Positions 14,783 through 22,671 of a DNA stretch of 56,688 nucleotides are shown here, one piece after another; position 1 is the first letter of the stretch, and each line of letters begins with the position of its first letter. Below the pieces are notes generated by a model, which was given only the letters and a program-made list of their open reading frames with translations, was not told where the DNA came from and made no database searches. Made by a program: the position numbers and the translations under genes. Source of the DNA: an uncultured Lachnotalea sp. (GTDB lineage Bacteria; Bacillota; Clostridia; Lachnospirales; Lachnospiraceae); the NCBI GenBank assembly GCA_948470255.1, contig CAOKOS010000011.1, positions 1 to 56,688 of the forward strand, in the 5' to 3' direction.

Positions 14783-14797
14783 AATAAATTCCTTTCC

Positions 14798-15514
14798 TTA
14801 TTTTTGAGGCCATCCAGCCATATTGCCATTAATAATAGCTGTAAACATTCGTTCTTTTGCACCAGGATTTTCCGTATTCAACTGACATACTAGATTTTTG
14901 GCATATTCCCGTTTTGTATGCCCATCAGCCGGACAGGGGTTTTTACAGACAGATAACTGATATTTATTTTTAAATCCAATGATATCTGCTTCCGGCACAT
15001 ACAGCAGAGGGCGAATGACCGTCAAATCCATTCGATCTAAATATGTGTAAGGGGAAAAGGAATGAAACCTGCCTTCAAAGATCATAGACATCAACATTGT
15101 CTCTACAATATCATCTTTGTGGTGAGCATAAGCCACTTTATTACAGCCTAAAATCTTTGCCTGCTCATTAAAAGCACCTTTCCTCATTTTAGCACAGAGA
15201 GAGCACGGATTCTCTTCTTTTCGTTCATGAAAAACGATTTCGCCGATCTCAGTAGGCACAACTGTATATGGGATCTCCAGTTTTTGGCAAAGGGCTGTTA
15301 CAGGGCTGAAATCCATATCTTTAAAAACAGCTACGGTAATGGCCTCAATGGTAAAAGGATTCGGATAAAAACGTTTTAATCCATGTAATGCATATAATAA
15401 AGTAAGACTGTCTTTTCCACCAGAAATCCCGACAGCTATTTTATCACCGGGTTCAATCATCTTATAATCATCAACTGCACGTCTGGTGTAACTGAGTAAC
15501 TTTTGAAGAGTCAT
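14798..15514 (-). CDS. TtcA-family tRNA 2-thiocytidine biosynthesis protein
   Basis: A 238-residue PP-loop ATPase. The SGGKDS motif (31-36) adenylates the target base. A CSLC pair (about 103-106) and a later CKNPCPADG segment supply the cysteines that, in TtcA, hold an iron-sulfur cluster used for thiolation of tRNA cytidine 32. The start follows AAGGGA. It probably heads a two-gene transcript with the tyrosine recombinase downstream. Related PP-loop thiolases (TtuA, TilS) are alternatives, but the short length and Cys pattern fit the TtcA group. Confidence 0.82.
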   Translation of the reverse strand: MTLQKLLSYTRRAVDDYKMIEPGDKIAVGISGGKDSLTLLYALHGLKRFYPNPFTIEAITVAVFKDMDFSPVTALCQKLEIPYTVVPTEIGEIVFHERKEENPCSLCAKMRKGAFNEQAKILGCNKVAYAHHKDDIVETMLMSMIFEGRFHSFSPYTYLDRMDLTVIRPLLYVPEADIIGFKNKYQLSVCKNPCPADGHTKREYAKNLVCQLNTENPGAKERMFTAIINGNMAGWPQK

Positions 15515-15724
15515 TTCAAATTATTCCCTTTCTCGATTGTATTTCAAATAATAAAATTTTTTCTTGAAAATAATATATGCCTGTAATTTTGTCTGTAATT
15601 GGCACTATCTATTCGTTAAAGTTGAGTTTCGCGAATAGTTAGCAAAGTATCAAGATTTTTCATTATACCCTATTTATATTCTCTTCTATTATAAAGTGGA
15701 CAGGTACTACAAATCAAGCAGAAC

Positions 15725-15753
15725 TTGACTTAAAAAGTTGAAAATGCTATAGT
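15725..15753 (+). promoter_or_regulatory. Promoter upstream of the glmS ribozyme
   Basis: TTGACT (15725-15730), a 17-nt spacer and TATAGT (15748-15753). Predicted transcription start is about 15760, roughly 40 nt before the ribozyme cleavage site. Confidence 0.65.
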
Positions 15754-15795
15754 TATGAAGAGTTTGTGGATGGGAGGACACAAATAAAAAACTGA

Positions 15796-15935
15796 ATAAG
15801 AAGCGCCATGTCCCTCTTATAAACGAGGGTAACGAGGAGAAGAGAAAATCGAAAATTCGGCGGATGCTCTTCCATGCCCCTGAGCGTGTATATATTGGCA
15901 AATATGCCGGAAACGGCAAAACAAATTCAATATAA
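15796..15935 (+). ncRNA. glmS ribozyme/riboswitch
   Basis: The 5' leader of glmS contains the conserved core of the glucosamine-6-phosphate-activated self-cleaving ribozyme. There is AAGCGCC at the cleavage site (predicted cut between 15802 and 15803) and a P1 hairpin CCCTC/GAGGG. AACGAGGAG, ATCGAAAATTCGGCGGATG and a closing GAAGAG/CTCTTC pairing follow. A GCCG-GAAA-CGGC hairpin after the core fits P4. In this family, cleavage in the presence of GlcN6P leads to mRNA decay and so to feedback control of glmS. The 3' boundary is approximate. The rest of the 15515-15795 gap holds the promoter and nothing else I recognise. Confidence 0.92.
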
Positions 15936-15990
15936 TCAGGGAATTTGATAATGATTTTTACATAGTATTGGAAATAAAAGGAGATTTTTT

Positions 15991-17811
15991 ATGTGTGGAA
16001 TTATTGGATATACAGGACATCTGGATGCCTTGAAAGTTCTGCTGCAGGGACTTGAGCAGCTTGAATACAGAGGTTATGACAGCGCTGGCATCGCTCTCCT
16101 TTCTGGTAAAGGTGACAACAAATTTCTGATTAAAAAGGCCGGGCCGGTGGCTACATTAAAAGATGCCTGTGAAAAGCTGGATGTGGAATCACATTGTGGG
16201 ATTGGACATACAAGATGGGCGACACATGGAGGCGTCAATGATACCAACGCCCATCCCCATATCGCAGGAAAGGTTACTTTAATCCATAATGGAATTATTG
16301 AAAATTATCATAACATTATCGAAAAATTCGGCTTCCGGGATTCTCTGGTGTCCGAAACTGATACAGAGGTAGCTGCCAGGCTTTTGGATTACTATTACAC
16401 CAAAGATCCTTATGAAGCTATTCGTAAAACGATTCGGGAAATTACAGGATCCTATGCCTTCTGCATTATGTTTGAAGATATTCATGATAAGATTTTCTGT
16501 ATTCGGAACGTTAGCCCCATGGTGGCAGCCCATATGGAAGACGGTTCCTTTGTAGCTTCAGATGTAACTGCGGTGATTCCTTATACCAACCGTTATTTTG
16601 TCATTCCCGAGTATCAGATCGTCACCCTGACAAAGGAAGAAATTTTTGTTCAGGATCTGGAGGGGCGCCCTGTTTTTCCGGAAATCTTAGAAGTTAACTG
16701 GAATATCGAATCTGCTCAAAAAAATGGATTCCCCCATTATATGCTCAAAGAAATCCATGAACAGCCCGAAGCCCTCAGAAACACCATTACACCAAGGCTG
16801 AAAGACGGCCTTCCAGATTTTTCAGAAGATGGAATTTCTGATGAAGTTCTGGCAGGATGTGAAAAAGTTTCCATTGTGGCCTGCGGTACGGCCATGTATG
16901 CGGGGATGGTCGGAAAAGCGCTGATTGAACCAATTATCAAAATTCCTGTATCTGTAAATATTGCTTCAGAATTTCGATATGAAAGCCCTCTGGTCGATGA
17001 AAAGACCCTTGTTCTGATTGTTTCCCAGTCTGGTGAAACCATTGATACATTGGCAGCATTGCGGCTGTCTAAAGAATGTGGCGCAAAGGTACTCTCCATC
17101 GTAAATGTCAAAGGGTCTACCATTGCTCGCGAAAGTGATTATGTGTTTTATACTCATGCCGGCCCGGAAATCGCTGTAGCCAGTACAAAGGCTTATATTG
17201 TTCAGCTTGCCAGCCTCTATCTTATTGGCTGCCGCATGGCCATGATCCGCGGAAAATTTACAGAAGAGACTGTACGTAATTTTATTTCCAGGCTGACAGG
17301 CGCAGCGGCCGCTGTAGAGAAAATTCTGGATCATAAAGAACAGATTAAAACTGCTGCCAGTGTGGTTGCGAAGGCAAAAGACGCATTTTTTGTGGGCAGG
17401 GGTCTGGACTACGCATTTTCTTTAGAAGGTGCACTAAAGCTTAAAGAGATTTCTTATATCCATGCAGAAGCATATGCTGCTGGTGAATTAAAGCACGGAA
17501 CCATTGCTCTTATTGAGGAGAATACACCTGTAGTTGCACTGGCAACCCAGGATCATATTTATGGAAAGACTATTTCCAATATCCGGGAAGTCCGGGCGAG
17601 GGGAGCTTTTGTGATTCTTATTACAAAAACAGGTGCAGAAATTCCAGAAGATATATGTGATATTCATTTTGCCGTTCCGATGTCCCATGACCGGTTTACC
17701 GTATTTCCTGTCGCCGCTATTTTACAGCTTTTGGCTTACTATACTTCCGATATGAAGGGATTAAATGTAGATAAACCTAGAAACCTGGCAAAATCAGTTA
17801 CAGTGGAATAA
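15991..17811 (+). CDS. glmS: Glutamine-fructose-6-phosphate aminotransferase (isomerizing)
   Basis: A 606-residue cytoplasmic enzyme that makes glucosamine-6-phosphate from fructose-6-phosphate and glutamine, the entry step to peptidoglycan and amino-sugar synthesis. The N-terminal class II glutaminase domain begins MCGIIGYTG with nucleophile Cys2 (exposed after Met removal) and carries HTRWATHGG. Two SIS domains follow (about 285-425 and 455-595), with SQSGET and STKAY loops. The C-terminus KPRNLAKSVTVE is standard. The start follows AAAGGAG. It is preceded by a self-cleaving ribozyme that senses its own product. Confidence 0.98.
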   Translation: MCGIIGYTGHLDALKVLLQGLEQLEYRGYDSAGIALLSGKGDNKFLIKKAGPVATLKDACEKLDVESHCGIGHTRWATHGGVNDTNAHPHIAGKVTLIHNGIIENYHNIIEKFGFRDSLVSETDTEVAARLLDYYYTKDPYEAIRKTIREITGSYAFCIMFEDIHDKIFCIRNVSPMVAAHMEDGSFVASDVTAVIPYTNRYFVIPEYQIVTLTKEEIFVQDLEGRPVFPEILEVNWNIESAQKNGFPHYMLKEIHEQPEALRNTITPRLKDGLPDFSEDGISDEVLAGCEKVSIVACGTAMYAGMVGKALIEPIIKIPVSVNIASEFRYESPLVDEKTLVLIVSQSGETIDTLAALRLSKECGAKVLSIVNVKGSTIARESDYVFYTHAGPEIAVASTKAYIVQLASLYLIGCRMAMIRGKFTEETVRNFISRLTGAAAAVEKILDHKEQIKTAASVVAKAKDAFFVGRGLDYAFSLEGALKLKEISYIHAEAYAAGELKHGTIALIEENTPVVALATQDHIYGKTISNIREVRARGAFVILITKTGAEIPEDICDIHFAVPMSHDRFTVFPVAAILQLLAYYTSDMKGLNVDKPRNLAKSVTVE

Positions 17812-17826
17812 AAAATTCTATGCAGC

Positions 17827-17873
17827 AAAAAACCGGAAACCTGTACGTGTTGATAAGATACAGGTTTCCGGTT
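17827..17873 (-). terminator. Terminator between convergent glmS and cytidylate-kinase-like gene
   Basis: AACCGGAAACCTGTA (17831-17845) pairs perfectly with 17859-17873 (15 bp). On the minus strand it is followed by TTTTTT, so it is a canonical terminator for the minus-strand gene. On the plus strand no T tract follows. Confidence 0.85.
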
Positions 17874-17902
17874 CAAATCAATCCAATCAGCTGGAGGATT
17901 CG

Positions 17903-18541
17903 TTATTTTTTGTCCATAGCTGCCTTTTTCACTTCCGCAAAGTTTAAAATTACATCTACTGCCCCATCGAAGCCTACGGCGCTTCGGTTGATGCACAGGT
18001 CATAACTTTTGGCGTTGCCCCATTTTTTATTGGCATAATAATTATAATAAGAAGCACGCTTTTTATCTGTCTTTGTAATAAAATCTTTAATTTTTGAAGG
18101 TTCGATATGATAATGTTCTTTTAAATATTCCACCTTGTCTTCATAAGTGGCTGTGGTAAAAATAGACAGCATATTAGGATAGTCTGCCAATGCATAATCT
18201 GCGCAGCGCCCTACAATCACACAGGACTCCTTTTCTGCCAGTTTTTTGATGGTATCAAATTGTGCCAAGAATACTTTTTGATTTAATGGCATATCCAAAA
18301 AACCGGAGGGATTGTAACTCATGGAATACGTATCCATTACCAGGGAATATAAAAAGCTGTTTGTGGGTTTTTCATCATGATGCTCGAAAATCTCCTGGCA
18401 AAGCCCGCTGTTCTTTGCCGAAAGAGTCAGCAACTCTTTATCATAACACTTCACTCCCAATTTCTTTGCCAGTTTCTGGCCTATGAATCTTCCGCCGCTT
18501 CCACACTCTCTTCCGATTGTTATAACCAGGTTTCCGTTCAT
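17903..18541 (-). CDS. Cytidylate kinase-like family protein
   Basis: A 212-residue P-loop protein of the cytidylate-kinase-like family (PF13189). The N-terminal loop is ITIGRECGSGGRFIGQKLA (about 7-25), an atypical Walker A seen in this family instead of the GxxGxGKS of Cmk. CVIVGRCADYAL and a basic lid (TDKKRASYYNYYANKKWG) are also characteristic. The family is widespread in gut Clostridia; substrate and role are not established. Start after AAGGGAGCTG. It converges on glmS and ends at a good terminator. The upstream gap (18542-18660) contains a TATAAT on the minus strand but no clear -35. Confidence 0.8.
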   Translation of the reverse strand: MNGNLVITIGRECGSGGRFIGQKLAKKLGVKCYDKELLTLSAKNSGLCQEIFEHHDEKPTNSFLYSLVMDTYSMSYNPSGFLDMPLNQKVFLAQFDTIKKLAEKESCVIVGRCADYALADYPNMLSIFTTATYEDKVEYLKEHYHIEPSKIKDFITKTDKKRASYYNYYANKKWGNAKSYDLCINRSAVGFDGAVDVILNFAEVKKAAMDKK

Positions 18542-18660
18542 AAAATTCAGCTCCCTTCCTTACAGATAGGATTATTATACTATATTTTGAAAAAAAAGTA
18601 TACCCTTCGGACAGGCGTTATGGTTGTCCGGCGTTTATATGAATGACGCTGAAACATCAT

Positions 18661-19572
18661 TTATATACGCAGTTTCATCAGTAGCTTTTCAAAATATTCA
18701 GGAAGGGGGGATTCAAATTCCAGATACTTTTTACTTCTGGGATGGATGAAACCCAGTATTTTCGCATGAAGCGTCTGTCCTTCCAACGTAAATGGCGGTT
18801 TTGCCTGGCCATATACCGTGTCTCCCAATAGTGGATGGCGAATGGAAGCCATATGGACACGAATTTGATGGGTACGCCCTGTTTCCAGGCGACATTCCAC
18901 GTAAGTAAAGTTTTTTAAGGGTTCTAAAATATGATAATGAGTTACAGCCTCTTTACCGTTTTTGTAATTGACTGCCATTTTCATACGGTCGTTGGGGTTT
19001 CTTCCTATCGGCGCATTGACTGTGCCGTCTTCCGAAAGGACTCCATGGATGATTGCATGATACCGCCTGGTGATAGAATGAGTACTCAACTGTTCAGCAA
19101 TGCATGTGTGGGAATAGTCATTTTTGCAAACAAGAAGAAGGCCGGTGGTATCCCGGTCAATCCGGTGGACAATCCCAGGCCTTAATATTCCGTTGATACC
19201 AGAAAGCTTCCCCTGGCAATGATATAGGAGCCCATTGACTAAAGTATGATTTTCATGCCCCGCGGCCGGGTGCACTACTATCCCCTTTGGCTTGTTGACT
19301 ACCAGGACGTCTTCATCTTCATACAAAATGTCCAGATCCATAGGTTCCGCTTCTACCGAAAGTTCCTTTGGCTCTGGTATAGATACCATAATAAGATTTC
19401 CCTTCTGAAGCTTGTAATTACTTTTTACAGGCTCTCTATTCACAAGAACCTGGTTTTCTGCGATGAGACGCTGTAAATAGCTTCTGGAAGGCAATTCCGG
19501 CTTTTCAGACAGAAACTTATCCAGACGTAGCCCGGACTCACTCTCTGCCACCAGGTAGGAAAATACGGTCAT
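18661..19572 (-). CDS. RluD-type 23S rRNA pseudouridine synthase (RluA family)
   Basis: A 303-residue RNA-modifying enzyme with an N-terminal S4 RNA-binding domain (about 14-75) and the RluA catalytic domain. The catalytic Asp is in HRIDRDTTGLLL. PKGIVVHPAAGH and GRTHQIRVHMA are the other family signatures. Homologues isomerise uridines in 23S rRNA helix 69 (RluD); exact target sites cannot be read from sequence. Its start overlaps the lspA stop by 4 nt, the same lspA-rluD order found in many Firmicutes. It is the last gene of the sepF-ylmH-aroB-lspA transcript. Confidence 0.9.
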   Translation of the reverse strand: MTVFSYLVAESESGLRLDKFLSEKPELPSRSYLQRLIAENQVLVNREPVKSNYKLQKGNLIMVSIPEPKELSVEAEPMDLDILYEDEDVLVVNKPKGIVVHPAAGHENHTLVNGLLYHCQGKLSGINGILRPGIVHRIDRDTTGLLLVCKNDYSHTCIAEQLSTHSITRRYHAIIHGVLSEDGTVNAPIGRNPNDRMKMAVNYKNGKEAVTHYHILEPLKNFTYVECRLETGRTHQIRVHMASIRHPLLGDTVYGQAKPPFTLEGQTLHAKILGFIHPRSKKYLEFESPLPEYFEKLLMKLRI

Positions 19573-20126
19573 GGCTGTAAATCTCCCTTATCCTTTTTCC
19601 GATTAAAAAAAGAAGGGGTAAAATAAATTAAATCTTCCTCTTTATAGTAAAAAAGGAAAAAGAGGACAAAAAGTATCCCGGAAATAACCACATAACAGTC
19701 TGCTACATTGAAAATCGGAAAATGAATCAGGCAGAAAGAAAAAAAGTCCACCACATATCCGTGAAGAAGGCGGTCAATGAGATTTCCCACAGCCCCGGCA
19801 ACCAAAACACTTAATATAATCCGAAGGGGCTGATACCGTTTTGTCAGAGGGGATTTTGTAAACAGGTACAAAAGCAGCGCCAAAACTAAAAGCGTCCCAA
19901 CCAGAAATACCCACCGTCCTCCGGCAAATAACCCCCAGGCCATACCTGTGTTTTCCAAATAAGACAGTTCAAAAACATTTTGAATAAGAGGGATATCTGC
20001 CTGCCCTTTTAAATATTCTGTTGCTAAAAATTTGGTCCATTGATCTAAAAGAACCAATACAAAGGAAAAGACCAGGTAACCTGACAGTATTATTATTTTC
20101 TTTTTTGCCTGTGTTTTGTTTTCCAT
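19569..20126 (-). CDS. lspA: Lipoprotein signal peptidase (signal peptidase II)
   Basis: A 185-residue inner-membrane aspartyl protease with four transmembrane helices. It removes signal peptides from prolipoproteins after diacylglycerol transfer. The family motifs are present: NTGMAWGLF, NLIDRLLHGYVVDF (first catalytic Asp) and FNVADCYVV (second catalytic Asp). It has a slightly extended basic C-terminal tail (NRKKDKGDLQP). It overlaps rluD by 4 nt and follows aroB by 63 nt. Confidence 0.95.
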   Translation of the reverse strand: MENKTQAKKKIIILSGYLVFSFVLVLLDQWTKFLATEYLKGQADIPLIQNVFELSYLENTGMAWGLFAGGRWVFLVGTLLVLALLLYLFTKSPLTKRYQPLRIILSVLVAGAVGNLIDRLLHGYVVDFFSFCLIHFPIFNVADCYVVISGILFVLFFLFYYKEEDLIYFTPSFFNRKKDKGDLQP

Positions 20127-20189
20127 AAGTTTTTTATTCCCTCTTTACTTTCCCTTTCTCATTGCCATCTCTTTAGATTTATATCTTAT

Positions 20190-21284
20190 TTAACAATCGG
20201 TCAAATAAAACAGCGCTTCTTTCATTTCATCAGCTGTTACGGACCGGTCAATATAAGCTTCCCCTATTTGCTTCAGAAGAATAAAACGAATTACTCCGGA
20301 ATCCATTTTTTTATCGTGTGTTGTTGTCTCCAGAATATGATCCGGAGAAAGATTAGAAACTTTTGTGGGAAGGCCGAAATATAAAAATAAATCTTCTATG
20401 TCCTTCAGGATTTCTTGGGAAAGATATCCATGCTTTATTGAAATCCAAGCAGCTGCCATACATCCTATGCCTACGCAAGCGCCATGGCTCATTGTAAAAT
20501 TCATTTCCTTTTCAATGGCATGGCCTAAGGTATGCCCGAAATTTAAGACAGCCCGAATCCCCTGTTCTGTGGGATCTTCTTCTACGACATCACGTTTAAT
20601 CAAACAGCTTCCTCTCACAATTTCCATTAAGGCTTCTTTTTGACGAAGACGCACTGCCTCACGGTTTTCTGAAATCCATTGATAATAGTTCACTGATCTA
20701 ATACAGCCATGTTTGATTACTTCCCCCATACCAGAAGAAAATTGTTCTTCAGAAAGGCTTCTTAAAACAGATACATTGATATAAACCAGTTCCGGCATAT
20801 AAAATGCCCCAACCATATTTTTATAAGCGTCAAAATCGACTCCTGTCTTTCCGCCGATACTGGAATCCACCTGGGATAATAAGGTAGTCGGCACCTGGAT
20901 AAAACGAATCCCCCTCAGATAAGTGGAAGCTGTAAAACCAGTTAAATCTCCTACCACACCGCCGCCCAATGCCAGCAAGAAATCTTTCCGGTCAAAAGAG
21001 TTTGTGATAAGAAATTTATATAAAGTCTTTACTGTGTCTAAAGTTTTATGCTCCTCTCCCGCCGGAAAAGAAAAACAAATCGCTGTCTGAAAAATCCCCC
21101 TGCATATCTGCTCCATCTGTTTCAGATAAAGTCTGGCAACATGGCTGTCTGTAACAATACAAACCTTTCGGCCAGAAACAGAACAAGAAGATATGGCTTC
21201 CCCGAAATCCTCAAAAGAGTGTGTCAGGCAGATGGGATAAACAGGGACTCCATCCTTATGAACCATAATTTTTTCCACAGACAT
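20190..21284 (-). CDS. aroB: 3-Dehydroquinate synthase
   Basis: A 364-residue NAD- and metal-dependent enzyme of the shikimate pathway that cyclises DAHP to 3-dehydroquinate. GGGVVGDLTGFTASTYLRG (NAD-binding), PTTLLSQVDSSIGGKTGVD and the metal-binding histidines in NFGHTLGHAIE and MSHGACVGIG are all present. Length is normal. Start after AGGAGAA. It sits alone among division and lipoprotein genes without other aro genes. It lies 13 nt after ylmH, so it is probably co-transcribed with the sepF group. Confidence 0.95.
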   Translation of the reverse strand: MSVEKIMVHKDGVPVYPICLTHSFEDFGEAISSCSVSGRKVCIVTDSHVARLYLKQMEQICRGIFQTAICFSFPAGEEHKTLDTVKTLYKFLITNSFDRKDFLLALGGGVVGDLTGFTASTYLRGIRFIQVPTTLLSQVDSSIGGKTGVDFDAYKNMVGAFYMPELVYINVSVLRSLSEEQFSSGMGEVIKHGCIRSVNYYQWISENREAVRLRQKEALMEIVRGSCLIKRDVVEEDPTEQGIRAVLNFGHTLGHAIEKEMNFTMSHGACVGIGCMAAAWISIKHGYLSQEILKDIEDLFLYFGLPTKVSNLSPDHILETTTHDKKMDSGVIRFILLKQIGEAYIDRSVTADEMKEALFYLTDC

Positions 21285-21297
21285 AATATTCTCCTAA

Positions 21298-22062
21298 TCA
21301 TGTGTATTTTTTTAATTTTACCAAAAGGCGTCCTTTTTTTGTGGAAGAAGCTACCCCGTCAAATACAAATTTTCCAACGCCGCGTACAGAAACCACATCC
21401 CCTTCTTTAGGTACAGTTGAAGAAGAAAAACAAAGTTTTCCATTGATAAAAACCTTTTCCCCTTCTAAAAAAGAAACTGCCCGGGAACGAGAAACCTTCA
21501 TAAAAACAGTTAGCAAAGCATCTATACGCAGAGAAGCCACAGAACCTGCCATTTCTGTAAAAGTAATTTCACCCTCTAAATCAGAAAAATCTGCACAGGT
21601 GCAAAGGACAGGATTCCGTTTTACTGAAGTCAGGTTTTCCATTAAAAAATCTGCCATTGTTTTCATACATAATACATAAGCATATTCTCTGCCTACAAGG
21701 AAATCCCCGATTTTCCCCCGTTCAATTCCAAGATTTAAAACTGCTCCCAAATAATCACGGTGGGTACAGGGCATCGTAAACTTTCCAGCCGAAGACTGGA
21801 TACGAAGCGGAATCACGGGCAGACATTCCCTGGAAAACTTTTCTTCATAGACAGGAAGAAAGCAAACAATTTTCCTCTCCGCCTCCTCATATCCGCCATC
21901 TATTATGACATGTACATGGGAGAACTCCGGCATTGCCGAAAGAAAAACTGTTTGCTCATACATATTTAGAAAATCAGTATAAACAGGAATATTTCGATGA
22001 TAACACGTATCTGCCAAATCCTGTAGATGATTCAAAAATATTTGCTCTTCCTTATTATTCAT
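21298..22062 (-). CDS. ylmH: YlmH-like RNA-binding protein (S4 domain)
   Basis: A 254-residue protein of the YlmH family. The N-terminal portion (about 1-170) includes the conserved HRDYLGAVLNLGIERGKIGD segment. A C-terminal S4 RNA-binding domain spans about 180-245 (SRSRAVSFLEGEKVFING, then EGDVVSVRGVGKF). In Firmicutes ylmH lies in the division-and-wall cluster next to sepF (ylmF), as here. Work on Bacillus links it to ribosome rescue or septum-related phenotypes. Start after GGAGCAG. Gap to sepF is 15 nt. Confidence 0.88.
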   Translation of the reverse strand: MNNKEEQIFLNHLQDLADTCYHRNIPVYTDFLNMYEQTVFLSAMPEFSHVHVIIDGGYEEAERKIVCFLPVYEEKFSRECLPVIPLRIQSSAGKFTMPCTHRDYLGAVLNLGIERGKIGDFLVGREYAYVLCMKTMADFLMENLTSVKRNPVLCTCADFSDLEGEITFTEMAGSVASLRIDALLTVFMKVSRSRAVSFLEGEKVFINGKLCFSSSTVPKEGDVVSVRGVGKFVFDGVASSTKKGRLLVKLKKYT

Positions 22063-22077
22063 ATTCTGCTCCGATTT

Positions 22078-22581
22078 TTAATATCCGGAAGAAGCGCTGC
22101 TTCCCATGAAGTCTTCAAAGTCTCCAGATAATTCCACAGTCTGGGGGGTTGCAATAAAAATAAAGTTTGAAATTTTTTGCAGGTTTCCATTCATGGAATA
22201 ACAGGCGCCAGAGGTAAAGTCAATGATTTTTTGAGCAATTTCGGTGGGAATTCCTTCCATATTAATAACAACAGCTCTTCCGCTGATCAAAGTGTCAACA
22301 ATCTCACGGGCATCGCCAATACTGCCGGGTTTTACCATGCAGACTTCCATTCCACTCCTGGTGGCGGTTCGCAAAGGAACTACATTGGCGCGAGGCTTTA
22401 CTCTTGGAGCAGGTTCCGGTTCATCGGGAACGGCAACTTTTTTATCACGGCGGAAAAAATTTTTCTGGGGTTGTTCATCATAATTGTCATCTTCATCGTA
22501 CATATAATCATCATCGTAATCGTAATCGTCGTCATCGCTCAGTTTCATGGAATCCAGAAACTTGTCAATAAATTTACTCAT
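22078..22581 (-). CDS. sepF: Cell division protein SepF
   Basis: A 167-residue cytoplasmic FtsZ-binding protein. An N-terminal amphipathic segment (MSKFIDKFLDSMKLS) probably binds membrane. A strongly acidic Asp/Tyr-rich linker (about 17-38) and a basic stretch follow. The SepF fold spans about 78-160 (VCMVKPGSIGDAREIVDTL, VINMEGIPTEIAQKIIDFTS, SGACYSMNGNLQKIS). It arranges FtsZ filaments at the septum. It has its own promoter (22618-22646) and heads the sepF-ylmH-aroB-lspA-rluD series. Confidence 0.94.
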   Translation of the reverse strand: MSKFIDKFLDSMKLSDDDDYDYDDDYMYDEDDNYDEQPQKNFFRRDKKVAVPDEPEPAPRVKPRANVVPLRTATRSGMEVCMVKPGSIGDAREIVDTLISGRAVVINMEGIPTEIAQKIIDFTSGACYSMNGNLQKISNFIFIATPQTVELSGDFEDFMGSSASSGY

Positions 22582-22617
22582 TGAGAAAACCGCCTTTCCT
22601 GTTTTTGCTCATCTATC

Positions 22618-22646
22618 ATTATCAATGTTTTTGAGAATGATGTCAA
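22618..22646 (-). promoter_or_regulatory. Promoter for the sepF operon
   Basis: On the minus strand TTGACA (22641-22646), a 17-nt spacer and GATAAT (22618-22623). The start codon of sepF is about 37 nt downstream. The -35 lies just past the stop of the HlyD-like gene. Confidence 0.65.
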
Positions 22647-22671
22647 CCAATAATCTGATTTTTTTCAAAAA

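Noticed and set aside
15609..15638. CTATTCG/CGAATAG inverted repeat as a possible dif or att site for the nearby recombinase
   Set aside because: The arms are only 7 bp with a 16-nt spacer and do not resemble the 28-bp dif layout; the recombinase gene end is nearly 1 kb away.
15707..15919. 70-codon open frame on the minus strand in the glmS leader
   Set aside because: It is antisense to the promoter and ribozyme, and its sequence is explained by conserved RNA structure.
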